64,000 nucleotides of DNA from an uncultured Oscillospiraceae bacterium (GTDB lineage: Bacteria > Bacillota > Clostridia > Oscillospirales > Acutalibacteraceae), in the NCBI GenBank assembly GCA_900540535.1, contig UQGM01000004.1:1-64000 (forward strand). The letters run 5' to 3'. The notes under the pieces were generated by a model, which worked only from the letters and a program-made list of their open reading frames with translations, was not told the DNA's origin and searched no databases. Shown here piece after piece: positions 27,412-34,660 of the stretch. Positions within the stretch are counted from its first letter, which is position 1. Each line of letters starts with the position of its first letter. The position numbers and the translations under genes were made by a program.

Positions 27412-28335
27412 TTAGTCCTCCTTGAAAAATTCTTCTATTTCGTTTCTATATGGGATGGACTGCTGCGCCCCATACTTCATTATTGTCAAAGCAGATGCCT
27501 TTGTAGCATATTTTATGCTTTCCTCGAGGTCTTTTCCCTCACAAAGCTCTGCTGCCAAAGCTCCGATAAAGGTATCGCCTGCCGCTGTTGTATCAACAAC
27601 ATTTACCTTGCGGGCAAGTGTGCGGAATTCCTCTTTCTTCTCTGTGCGGCAAATGCTGCCTGCTGCTCCCAAAGTGATGATAACAGATTTTGTACCGAGA
27701 GTCTGAATTGCATCAAGAGCTCTGCGGCAAGCTGCCTCATCACCGGGGAATATTCCCGTCAGGAACTCACATTCCGACTGGTTGAGAATAAGAAGATCAA
27801 TGTACTTGAACACTTCCGGGGGAATCTCTTTTGCCGGTGCAGGATTGAATATGGTGTACATTCCCATATTGTGAGCCTCGCAAAGAGCTGCAAAAGTGGT
27901 ATCCTTACGACATTCAAACTGGGTGACAAATATATCCCCTGCGCTTCCTGTCTTGTGGAGAATAATTCCCACATCTTCAGGCGTCATAACGTGATTGGCT
28001 CCTGCACTGAGGATTATACGGTTATCTCCGTCATATCTGGTAATAAGTGCAATTCCCGTCTGAGCCTTTTCGCTCATGCGTACTTCGCTGCACCCTACAC
28101 CGTATTCTTCAAGGGCTTCAACCATCTGCATACCGAAAGCATCCTGTCCTACACAGGCTATCATCTCTGTATGTGCACCGGACTTCGCAGCTGCAACAGC
28201 CTGATTGCCGCCCTTTCCGCCTGCATTGCACAAAAGATCCGAACCCTGAACTGTCTCACCGCCCTGAGGTAATCGCTCACATTCTATGGTCAGATCCATA
28301 TTCAAGCTTCCGAAGGTAAGTACCTTTTTTGCCAT
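27412..28335 (-). CDS. rbsK: Ribokinase
   Basis: PfkB-family kinase of 307 residues converting ribose to ribose-5-phosphate. Signature 1 is GGKGGNQAVAAAKSGA and signature 2 is DTTAAGDTFIGALAAEL with the catalytic Asp. N-terminal FGSLNMDLTI is typical of RbsK. It lies directly upstream of the nucleoside hydrolase. No RbsABC/D importer is present in the window. Confidence 0.94.
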   Translation of the reverse strand: MAKKVLTFGSLNMDLTIECERLPQGGETVQGSDLLCNAGGKGGNQAVAAAKSGAHTEMIACVGQDAFGMQMVEALEEYGVGCSEVRMSEKAQTGIALITRYDGDNRIILSAGANHVMTPEDVGIILHKTGSAGDIFVTQFECRKDTTFAALCEAHNMGMYTIFNPAPAKEIPPEVFKYIDLLILNQSECEFLTGIFPGDEAACRRALDAIQTLGTKSVIITLGAAGSICRTEKKEEFRTLARKVNVVDTTAAGDTFIGALAAELCEGKDLEESIKYATKASALTIMKYGAQQSIPYRNEIEEFFKED

Positions 28336-28373
28336 AATACGTTCCTCATTTCTGAAAAATTTTTAACCGTCTA

Positions 28374-28802
28374 TTACGGCTGAGTGTTTTTACTGTTAAT
28401 ATAACAGGTCATCCCGCTGCCCTCATGTCCGCAGGGACGAACATGAAATCCGAATTGCTCATAAAAGCCTTCTTTACCCGGCGTGGACATTAATCCTACA
28501 TATGCATTGGCTGCTCCTGCACGCTGTACATATGCCATAATTTTTTCCATTATCAGCTTTCCTATTCCTTTACCCTGAAAATCAGGATGCACGGAAACAT
28601 CTTTAATGAAAAAAGCAACTCTTCCGTCTCCGATTACTCGGGCTATTCCAACTGGTTTATCGTCATCCCAAACCACAACGGAAAACAGTGTGCCGCCAAG
28701 TGCGATTTCGGCATCCTCACGTTTATAGGGCTGCATTCCTGCATGGGCACGGAGCTCTGTATATATTTCAGCATTAAGTCCGTTTTCTTCTATCCGCAGC
28801 AA
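28374..28802 (-). CDS. GNAT-family N-acetyltransferase
   Basis: 142 residues. Acetyl-CoA-binding motif A is DVSVHPDFQGKGIGKLIME, and the C-terminal motif B includes GFYEQFGFHVRP. The start is TTG (28800-28802). It is the first gene behind the LacI-type operator promoter and 38 nt upstream of rbsK, so it is probably co-transcribed with nucleoside salvage. Substrate unknown. Confidence 0.85.
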   Translation of the reverse strand: MLRIEENGLNAEIYTELRAHAGMQPYKREDAEIALGGTLFSVVVWDDDKPVGIARVIGDGRVAFFIKDVSVHPDFQGKGIGKLIMEKIMAYVQRAGAANAYVGLMSTPGKEGFYEQFGFHVRPCGHEGSGMTCYINSKNTQP

Positions 28803-28828
28803 CTATTTCACTCTTCTTCCAACGTGCT

Positions 28829-28878
28829 AAAACGTTTTATCATGTGTTTATTGTAATATCCTTTGCTCATCGTGTCAA
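28829..28878 (-). promoter_or_regulatory. LacI-type operator and promoter of the nucleoside operon
   Basis: Minus strand TTGACA (28873-28878), 17-bp spacer, TACAAT (28850-28855). The palindrome AAAACGTTTT (28829-28838) with the central CG usual for LacI-family operators lies just downstream of the expected transcription start, where a bound repressor would block elongation. Confidence 0.7.
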
Positions 28879-29113
28879 TACCGACATTTTACACGTTTTT
28901 TAGCATACATTTATGTGCAATATGCGAGGAAAATATAGACAATTTTCTTTACTTTTCTTCTTTTTTCTTCGCATTTCTAACATATTTTTATTACAACATT
29001 TGTAAAACATGCTGCAATTTCTTTATTTTTCCACTTTTTTCGAATAAAATTCTCTTTACAGTATTATTTTAGTAAAAATATTTAGCAGTAATTTTATGGC
29101 AAGCTTTAGAGGT
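28879..29113. other. Intergenic stretch without a recognised feature
   Basis: A/T-rich, T-rich on the plus strand, with no convincing reading frame, stem or promoter. Confidence 0.5.
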
Positions 29114-29168
29114 AAAAAAATCCCCGCAACAAATCTTTGCCTGCTTTGAGACAGATTGTTACGGGGAT
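29114..29168 (-). terminator. Terminator of the small minus-strand transcript
   Basis: TCCCCG/CGGGGA and AACAA/TTGTT pair with one mismatch, and a run of seven T follows on the minus strand. It would end RNA coming from 29441. Confidence 0.75.
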
Positions 29169-29202
29169 TATATTCTGATTTTTGGCAAATTACGGTTAAA
29201 TG

Positions 29203-29335
29203 TTGATAAATGAAGATAAACATAGTATAGTATAATAAATAAGAAAACAACTTTAGTTGTTCTGCAAAAAGTCAAAATTGTTATTGTGCATTTATAACCG
29301 CTTTGTGGTAGGACACAGAGCGGTTAATTCTTTAT
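29203..29335 (+). ncRNA. Candidate antisense RNA of a type I toxin-antitoxin-like locus
   Basis: A promoter TTGATA-N17-TATAGT (29203-29231) points into the reverse complement of the small minus-strand ORF. About 90 nt on, AACCGCT/AGCGGTT (29296-29325) with inner TGTG/CACA forms a terminator-like stem. The layout matches antisense antitoxins known for small Firmicutes toxins; expression is inferred only. Confidence 0.4.
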
Positions 29336-29375
29336 GCTCAGGACTCAATAGAGTGAAACATAAAGTGTACTCCAT
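29292..29375 (-). CDS. Small ORF resembling a decayed type I toxin
   Basis: 27 codons starting ATGGAGTACACTTT, with GGGAGG 9 nt upstream. A second ATG 4 nt earlier opens a 12-codon ORF in another frame. The MEYxLxFxLL opening is like the start of short holin-like toxins of Clostridia, but the hydrophobic helix is missing and the ORF runs straight into the antisense terminator. The most likely reading is a remnant with an internal deletion. Upstream leader stems GGCGG/CCGCC and CCTC/GAGG could mask the ribosome site. Confidence 0.35.
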   Translation of the reverse strand: MEYTLCFTLLSPEHKELTALCPTTKRL

Positions 29376-29435
29376 ACATCAAAACCTCCCTTCATTGAGG
29401 TGGCGGAACAACCGCCGTTCCCTTACTACATATAT

Positions 29436-29444
29436 ATTTTATCA
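29436..29444 (-). promoter_or_regulatory. Extended -10 promoter of the small toxin-like ORF
   Basis: The minus strand reads TGATAAAAT. No clear -35, as expected for an extended -10. The leader starts about 55 nt before the ORF. Confidence 0.4.
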
Positions 29445-29514
29445 TATCATGTTGTCATTTATAAATTTTGACAAAATCACTTTTTTTACTTAGGAAGCAA
29501 CATAATATCATAAA

Positions 29515-29545
29515 ACAAAAAAGAGCTGCCGCAAAACGACAGCTC
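29515..29545 (-). terminator. Terminator after rplL
   Basis: Minus strand GAGCTGtCG/CGgCAGCTC followed by TTTTTTG. It ends the ribosomal-protein unit with no rpoB beyond it. Confidence 0.85.
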
Positions 29546-29604
29546 CTGTTTTGTTCATATGTTTTCCCCTATTGGGGAAGTATGAAAGTCCCGTAATGGC
29601 AAAC

Positions 29605-29979
29605 TTATTTAAGCTCAACCTTAGCGCCGACTTCTTCAAGCTTAGCCTTAGCAGCCTCAGCGTCTTCCTTAGAAACGCCTTCCTTGAGAGCCTTGGGAGC
29701 ACCATCAACAAGTGCCTTAGCGTCAGCAAGACCAAGACCTGTGATCTCACGAACAGCCTTGATAACCTTAATCTTCTCAGCGCCAACCTCAGCAAGGATA
29801 ACGTCGAACTCTGTCTTCTCCTCAACAGCGGCAGCAGCCTCAGCGGGAGCAGCAACTGCAACAGCAGCAGCAGCGGATACGCCAAACTCGTCCTCAACAG
29901 CCTTTACAAGCTCGGAGAGCTCAAGAACTGTAAGCTCTTTAATTGTTTCAATAAGAGCAGCAATTTTCTCAGATGCCAT
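29605..29979 (-). CDS. rplL: 50S ribosomal protein L7/L12
   Basis: Stalk protein of the ribosome that recruits translational GTPases, 124 residues. N-terminal dimerisation helix KIAALIETIKELTVLELSEL, an Ala/Glu-rich hinge (about 34-53) and the C-terminal factor-binding domain with ITGLGLADAKALVDGAP. It lies 42 nt after rplJ. A very Ala-rich hinge is normal for the family. Confidence 0.98.
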   Translation of the reverse strand: MASEKIAALIETIKELTVLELSELVKAVEDEFGVSAAAAVAVAAPAEAAAAVEEKTEFDVILAEVGAEKIKVIKAVREITGLGLADAKALVDGAPKALKEGVSKEDAEAAKAKLEEVGAKVELK

Positions 29980-30021
29980 TTTAATTTACCTCCAAAAAAG
30001 TTTGTTTTTAATTTAAATTAA

Positions 30022-30546
30022 TTACGCCTCAGCAGGAGCTTCCTCTGCGGGAGCACCCTCTTTGTCAACAATAGCCTGAATAGCTCTTGCGAAAGCGGCG
30101 ATAGGTGCATTGAATGCACTGCAAACAGTTGCAAGAAGTACTTCGCGTGAGGGAAGCTTTGAAAGGCTTACAATCATATCATTGCTGATTGCAGCACCGT
30201 CAAGGTATCCGCTCTTAACCTCGAAATCGGGGTGTTTATCAGCGAACTTGCAAAGTATACGAGCTGCTGCAACATAGTCATCAGCACTTGTTGCAATAGC
30301 AGTTGTTCCGGTAAGGCACTCATCAATACCCTCGATTTCAGCCTCCTTAACAGCAAGGCGAAGAAGAGTATTCTTAACTACCTCGTACTTAACGCCAGCC
30401 TCTCTGAGTTCCTTACGAAGAGCGGTATCGTCAGCAACGTTGATTCCCTTGTAATCAACAACAACACCAGCGCAGGAAGCCTTGAGTCTTTCGCTAAGCT
30501 CAGCAACGATTTGTTTCTTCTGCTCTAAAACCTTTGCACTTGGCAA
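30022..30546 (-). CDS. rplJ: 50S ribosomal protein L10
   Basis: Base of the ribosomal stalk, 174 residues. N-terminal EQKKQIVAELSERLKAS, then DYKGINVADDTALRKELREAG typical of L10. The start is TTG (30544-30546) with GGAGGTG upstream. The C-terminal tail of Ala/Glu (APAEEAPAEA) follows the L7/L12-binding helix. It is preceded by a classical L10 leader and attenuator. Confidence 0.97.
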   Translation of the reverse strand: MPSAKVLEQKKQIVAELSERLKASCAGVVVDYKGINVADDTALRKELREAGVKYEVVKNTLLRLAVKEAEIEGIDECLTGTTAIATSADDYVAAARILCKFADKHPDFEVKSGYLDGAAISNDMIVSLSKLPSREVLLATVCSAFNAPIAAFARAIQAIVDKEGAPAEEAPAEA

Positions 30547-30582
30547 ACTAATTCACCTCCAAAAAATACATAAACTGCCGGG

Positions 30583-30713
30583 AAAAAGAAAACGCCTTTT
30601 CCGCAACCGCAGAAAAGGCGAAATTATACAAAACAAAAATCTTGTAGTTTCTCCTCGGCGGGAACGGTTAAACCGAATTATGCATAAGCACCCGCTGTCT
30701 ACGGCTAAACAGC
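30583..30713 (-). ncRNA. L10 leader (autoregulatory mRNA element) with attenuator
   Basis: The minus-strand transcript contains the conserved segments CCGTAGACAGCGGGTG and CCGCCGAGGAGAAACTAC of the Firmicutes L10 leader. It then forms the terminator stem CGCCTTTTC/GAAAAGGCG (30593-30620) with a T-rich tail. Binding of the L10-L12 complex is known to control rplJL by this structure. Confidence 0.75.
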
Positions 30714-30719
30714 TTATTT

Positions 30720-30748
30720 ATGATACCACACAGCAAATGCTGTGTCAA
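30720..30748 (-). promoter_or_regulatory. Promoter of rplJL
   Basis: Minus strand TTGACA (30743-30748), 17 bp, TATCAT (30720-30725). The spacer contains a CAGCA...TGCTG palindrome. Confidence 0.75.
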
Positions 30749-30764
30749 GAAAAATTGCGAAAAA

Positions 30765-31475
30765 TCAGTTTTCCGCAGGAGCAGCACCAATCTTGCTGGG
30801 ATTGATTCTAACTCCGGGGCCCATTGTTGATGCTACAACACATGAGCGGATATACTGACCCTTTGTTGCGGCGGGCTTTGCCTTAACGATAGCTTCGAGA
30901 AGAGTATCAAAGTTCTCGGAAAGCTTATCGCATCCAAAGGAAACCTTGCCGATGGGGCAGTGGATGATATTTGTTTTATCAAGACGGTACTCAATCTTAC
31001 CTGCCTTAGCTTCTGTTACAGCCTTAGCAACGTCCATTGTAACTGTACCTGCCTTGGGGCTGGGCATAAGTCCACGGGGTCCGAGAACCTTACCGAGACG
31101 TCCAACAACACCCATCATGTCGGGAGTTGCGATTGCAACGTCAAATTCCATCCAGCCTTCGCCCTGAATCTTAGCTGCAAGCTCTTCAGCACCGACAACG
31201 TCAGCACCTGCTGCCTCAGCTGCCTTAGCGTTTTCACCCTTTGCAAAAACTGCAACACGAACATTTTTACCTGTTCCGTTGGGAAGAACTACCGCACCGC
31301 GAACCTGCTGGTCTGCGTGACGGGAGTCAACGCCGAGACGTACATGAACTTCAACTGTTTCATCAAACTTAGCGGAAGCTGTCTTAACTGCAACGTCAAG
31401 AGCTTCTGCGGGATCATAAAGCTTTGCTCTGTCTACAAGCTTGCTGCTTTCGACATACTTTTTTCCATGTTTCAT
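30765..31475 (-). CDS. rplA: 50S ribosomal protein L1
   Basis: L1 stalk rRNA-binding protein, 236 residues, that also represses its own operon. Family hallmarks are RGAVVLPNGTGKNVRVAVFA, MPSPKAGTVT and the C-terminal VASTMGPGVRINPSK. It lies 56 nt downstream of rplK, where an L1-binding mRNA stem would be expected. GGGAGGTAC is the ribosome site. Confidence 0.98.
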   Translation of the reverse strand: MKHGKKYVESSKLVDRAKLYDPAEALDVAVKTASAKFDETVEVHVRLGVDSRHADQQVRGAVVLPNGTGKNVRVAVFAKGENAKAAEAAGADVVGAEELAAKIQGEGWMEFDVAIATPDMMGVVGRLGKVLGPRGLMPSPKAGTVTMDVAKAVTEAKAGKIEYRLDKTNIIHCPIGKVSFGCDKLSENFDTLLEAIVKAKPAATKGQYIRSCVVASTMGPGVRINPSKIGAAPAEN

Positions 31476-31531
31476 TGTGTGTACCTCCCCATAGAGTGGT
31501 TAAATCGGATTTTTCCTCCCACCCGGGAGCA

Positions 31532-31957
31532 TTAATCGACGACGGTAACGCCCATGCTGCGAGCTGTGCCTGCTACCATACTCATAGCGGCTTCGATGCT
31601 TGCTGCATTAAGGTCGGGCATTTTCAACTCGGCGATTTTTCTGACCTGCTCACCGGTGATCGTAGCTACCTTCGTCTTATTCGGAACGCCTGAACCGCTC
31701 TCGATTCCGCACTCTTTCTTAATAAGAACAGCGGCGGGAGGGGTCTTTGTAACGAATGTGAAGGAACGGTCTGCATAAACAGTGATAACAACGGGGATTA
31801 TAAGACCCACATCGTTCTTTGTGCGCTCATTGAATTCCTTTGTGAACGCCATAATGTTAACACCGTGCTGACCCAGTGCAGGACCAACCGGGGGTGCCGG
31901 CGTTGCTTTTCCGGCGGGGATCTGAAGCTTAATTAAACCTACAACCTTTTGAGCCAT
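31532..31957 (-). CDS. rplK: 50S ribosomal protein L11
   Basis: GTPase-centre protein of 141 residues, exactly the family length, starting AQKVVGLIKLQIPAGKATP. The frame is open 28 codons further upstream, but the ATG at 31957 has GGAGGTG. Conserved proline-rich PAPPVGPALGQHGVNIM and the C-terminal RNA-binding region with GTARSMGVTV are present. Confidence 0.98.
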   Translation of the reverse strand: MAQKVVGLIKLQIPAGKATPAPPVGPALGQHGVNIMAFTKEFNERTKNDVGLIIPVVITVYADRSFTFVTKTPPAAVLIKKECGIESGSGVPNKTKVATITGEQVRKIAELKMPDLNAASIEAAMSMVAGTARSMGVTVVD

Positions 31958-32083
31958 TTTTTGCACCTCCATAGTAACGTGGTAGATGGCGGAGCAGTTA
32001 AAACATTCTGCTCCTCCCACAGGGACCGGAGTCCCTCGCACAAAACGTGCGAATAATAAGCGGAAAACCGCAAATTATCGTAA

Positions 32084-32641
32084 TTATTCTTCGACTGCTT
32101 CTACCTGATTGAGCTCAAATTCAACAGGTGTTTCACGGCCGAACATTGAGATATTGACACGTACATAGTTTTTAGCCGTATCAATTTCCTGAACCGTTCC
32201 TGAAAATCCATCGAAAGGACCGCCGATTATGGTAACAAGGTCATTTACACCATAGTTTACCTCAATCTGCTGTTTTTCAACGCCCAGAGCAGCAACCTCT
32301 GCCTGAGTGAGCGGAACGGGCTTGCTTCCCGGACCGACAAAGCCTGTAACACCTCTGGTGTTGCGTATTACGTACCAAGCCTCGTCACTCATCTCTGATG
32401 TGCCGGACTCTTCATCGTAAAACACTGCAAGCTTTACCAATACATAACCGGGGAACACTTTTCTTTCAACTTCTCGAGTTTTGTTATCCTTGATCTCGGT
32501 TACCTTTTCTGTGGGAACCTTTACTTCAAGAATCTGATCTGACATTTTACGGTTTTCTACAACCGTTTCAATGTTTGTGGCAACCTTATTCTCATAACCG
32601 GAATAGGTATGCACAACGAACCATCTTGCATCGCTTGCCAT
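32084..32641 (-). CDS. nusG: Transcription termination/antitermination factor NusG
   Basis: 185 residues. The NGN domain (about 5-120) starts ARWFVVHTYSGYENKVA and contains KVFPGYVLVK. The C-terminal KOW domain (about 130-180) has VTIIGGPFDGFSGTVQEID. It binds RNA polymerase and influences pausing and elongation. It lies downstream of secE in the usual secE-nusG-rplK order. Confidence 0.97.
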   Translation of the reverse strand: MASDARWFVVHTYSGYENKVATNIETVVENRKMSDQILEVKVPTEKVTEIKDNKTREVERKVFPGYVLVKLAVFYDEESGTSEMSDEAWYVIRNTRGVTGFVGPGSKPVPLTQAEVAALGVEKQQIEVNYGVNDLVTIIGGPFDGFSGTVQEIDTAKNYVRVNISMFGRETPVEFELNQVEAVEE

Positions 32642-32672
32642 TGTACCACTCCGTTTTCAGAATTAAACTGCC

Positions 32673-32999
32673 TTAAAACCAACCCAGGGAATAAACTGCT
32701 GAACTGATCATTGCAGCTGCTTCTTCGGGCTTAAGGTCTTTGATAAGCTTGAGAAGCTCGGAAAGACCGTAGTCAACAACCCAGATTCCTGCGCCGATTA
32801 TAACAACGGCAGCAAGAACTACGCCTGTGCTCTTGATGACAGTTTTTCTGTCTGTCCATACGATTTTCTTTCCTTCACCTTTAAGGTCTTTGAAGAAACG
32901 TTTCACTTTGGCAAAAAAGCCCGGCTTTTTCTCTTTGCCCGACTTTTTGCCGGACTTCTCAGCGGAAGCTTTTGCTTCCTTCTTGATTTTGTCAGCCAC
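32673..32999 (-). CDS. secE: Preprotein translocase subunit SecE
   Basis: 108 residues. A Lys-rich cytoplasmic N-terminal extension (about 1-40) precedes the conserved amphipathic FFKDLKGEGKKIVWTDRKTV helix and one transmembrane helix (about 52-74), the minimal single-spanning SecE of Firmicutes. A further hydrophobic stretch lies at the C terminus. Clamps SecY in the translocon. Confidence 0.92.
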   Translation of the reverse strand: MADKIKKEAKASAEKSGKKSGKEKKPGFFAKVKRFFKDLKGEGKKIVWTDRKTVIKSTGVVLAAVVIIGAGIWVVDYGLSELLKLIKDLKPEEAAAMISSAVYSLGWF

Positions 33000-33014
33000 T
33001 TTTTTTACCTCCCC

Positions 33015-33164
33015 TTACTTTGTTTCCCTGTGGAGAGTGTGCTTCTTGCAGAATCTGCAATACTTGTTCATCTCCAACCTGTCGGGGTCGTTCTTCTTGT
33101 TCTTCATTGTGTTGTAATTGCGCTGTTTGCACTCCGTGCAGGCCATTGTAACTTTGACTCTCAT
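33015..33164 (-). CDS. rpmG: 50S ribosomal protein L33
   Basis: 49 residues with both zinc-binding pairs, ACTECK and YCRFCKK (the C-positive form). TGGAGGTG precedes the ATG at 33164; the frame continues upstream but without family similarity. First gene of rpmG-secE-nusG-rplKA. Confidence 0.95.
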   Translation of the reverse strand: MRVKVTMACTECKQRNYNTMKNKKNDPDRLEMNKYCRFCKKHTLHRETK

Positions 33165-33249
33165 GACGGCACCTCCAGTTTTCCGGATAATAATTAGCCT
33201 CCCTCTCATTTTAAGGGCACAAAAAAAGAACCCTCTAAGAGGTACAGCC

Positions 33250-33278
33250 ATTATAATACATTAATTACAATCGGTCAA
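33250..33278 (-). promoter_or_regulatory. Promoter of rpmG-secE-nusG-rplKA
   Basis: Minus strand TTGACC (33273-33278), 17 bp, TATAAT (33250-33255). A short stem CCTC/GAGG with a run of T follows in the leader (33216-33242), a possible weak attenuator. Confidence 0.8.
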
Positions 33279-33362
33279 CCCCTAAAAGGGAACTTTTTCA
33301 TTTTCTTTTATAAATATAATTTCAAATCCAAAAAAGCGATCCGTTTATATACATTATTATAA

Positions 33363-34487
33363 TCAGACCATTCTCTTACCCTTGACAAATACGGCTTTTA
33401 CGTTAAGCTCCTTGTCGAGAATGAGTATATCGGCAAACTTGCCCTCTTCGATTGTTCCGGTGTATTTATCGGCGCCGATTGCCCTTGCAGGATTTATTGT
33501 ACAGGATTTTACAGCCTGCTTAAAGGGAATGCCGAATGATACAACGTTTCTGAACTCATCAAGTATATTTGATGTGCTGGCGGCAATTGTTCCGTCTGCA
33601 AGCAGAGCCTTTCCGTCACGGACGAAAACCTCCTGTCCTCCAAGCTCATAATCTCCGTCCTCAAGGCCTGCTGCCATCATGGAATCACTGACCACAACGG
33701 AGCGGTTTTCACCAAGAACTTTAAATGCAATTCTAAGTGTAACAGGTGAAATATGGAATCCGTCGCAGATAAGCTCTGCAGTTGCAGTATCGCTGTCAAA
33801 TACGGCTCCCACTACTCCGGGCTCTCTGCTGCCGAGAGCAGTCATTGCATTAAACAGATGAGTTGCATGGGTAAAGCCTTTCTCAAAGCCTTTTTTAGCG
33901 TCATCATATCCGGCACTTGTATGAGCCTCGGAAACTGTGGCAATATCCTTTGCTTTATGTGCAAATTCCGCTGCGCCCTCTGTTTCAGGAGCTACATCCA
34001 CAAGGCTTACGGGACAAATATCTGCAAGTGCTTTGAACTCATCGAAATCGGGATTTCTGACATACTTTCCGTTCTGTGCTCCCTTTTTAGCCGGAGAAAT
34101 ATAGGGGCCTTCCATATTTATACCGTGAATATATGCGCCTTTCTCATTGCCCATATAACCGGCAGTACATGCGAAAATCTTTTTAAGCTCTTCATTTCCC
34201 AAAGTCATTGTAGTAGGACAAAATGAAGTTATTCCCAGTGAAGCAAGGCTTTCTGATATCTTTTCAAGGCTCTCTTCCTTTGCATCACAGGTATCGCAGC
34301 CCATTCTTCCGTGGATGTGTATATCTATAAATCCCGGCACTGCTATGCATCCAGCAAAATCCAGCTCCTCTTCGCCGGCTTCTGCACACATATCTCCTAC
34401 ACTATCTATTTTTTCACCGATTACTCTTATATTATCTCTTTCGGGTTCAAAATCCTTACCGTAAACAACTGCGTTTTTAATAAGCAT
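33363..34487 (-). CDS. nagA: N-acetylglucosamine-6-phosphate deacetylase
   Basis: 374 residues, amidohydrolase superfamily. Removes acetate from GlcNAc-6-P for amino-sugar catabolism and cell-wall recycling. Metal-site region is IDIHIHGRMGCDTCD, and FNAMTALGSREPG and VSDSMMAAGL are family motifs. The ATG at 34487 has GGAGGG; an upstream TTG five codons earlier overlaps that site. No nagB or GlcNAc transporter is adjacent. Confidence 0.94.
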   Translation of the reverse strand: MLIKNAVVYGKDFEPERDNIRVIGEKIDSVGDMCAEAGEEELDFAGCIAVPGFIDIHIHGRMGCDTCDAKEESLEKISESLASLGITSFCPTTMTLGNEELKKIFACTAGYMGNEKGAYIHGINMEGPYISPAKKGAQNGKYVRNPDFDEFKALADICPVSLVDVAPETEGAAEFAHKAKDIATVSEAHTSAGYDDAKKGFEKGFTHATHLFNAMTALGSREPGVVGAVFDSDTATAELICDGFHISPVTLRIAFKVLGENRSVVVSDSMMAAGLEDGDYELGGQEVFVRDGKALLADGTIAASTSNILDEFRNVVSFGIPFKQAVKSCTINPARAIGADKYTGTIEEGKFADILILDKELNVKAVFVKGKRMV

Positions 34488-34531
34488 AAAATCCCTCCGC
34501 AATTTTAATTATTCCTAATAAGACTTATTTT

Positions 34532-34560
34532 ATGATATCACTTTTTACTCAATTAAACAA
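34532..34560 (-). promoter_or_regulatory. Promoter of nagA
   Basis: Minus strand TTGTTT (34555-34560), 17 bp, TATCAT (34532-34537) with the extended -10 TGA. Confidence 0.5.
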
Positions 34561-34567
34561 TACAGAT

Positions 34568-34611
34568 ATTTCCGCCTGCTGTATACCAATAAATATACAA
34601 CAGACGGAAAT
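34568..34611 (-). terminator. Terminator after the GPH symporter gene
   Basis: ATTTCCGtCTGtTGTATA / TATACAGCAGGCGGAAAT, an 18-bp stem with wobble pairs. The tail is only moderately T-rich. Confidence 0.65.
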
Positions 34612-34660
34612 AGAATCAGTCCAGTAAGAGAGTTTAAAACCTTTACTTTAATATTTATTT

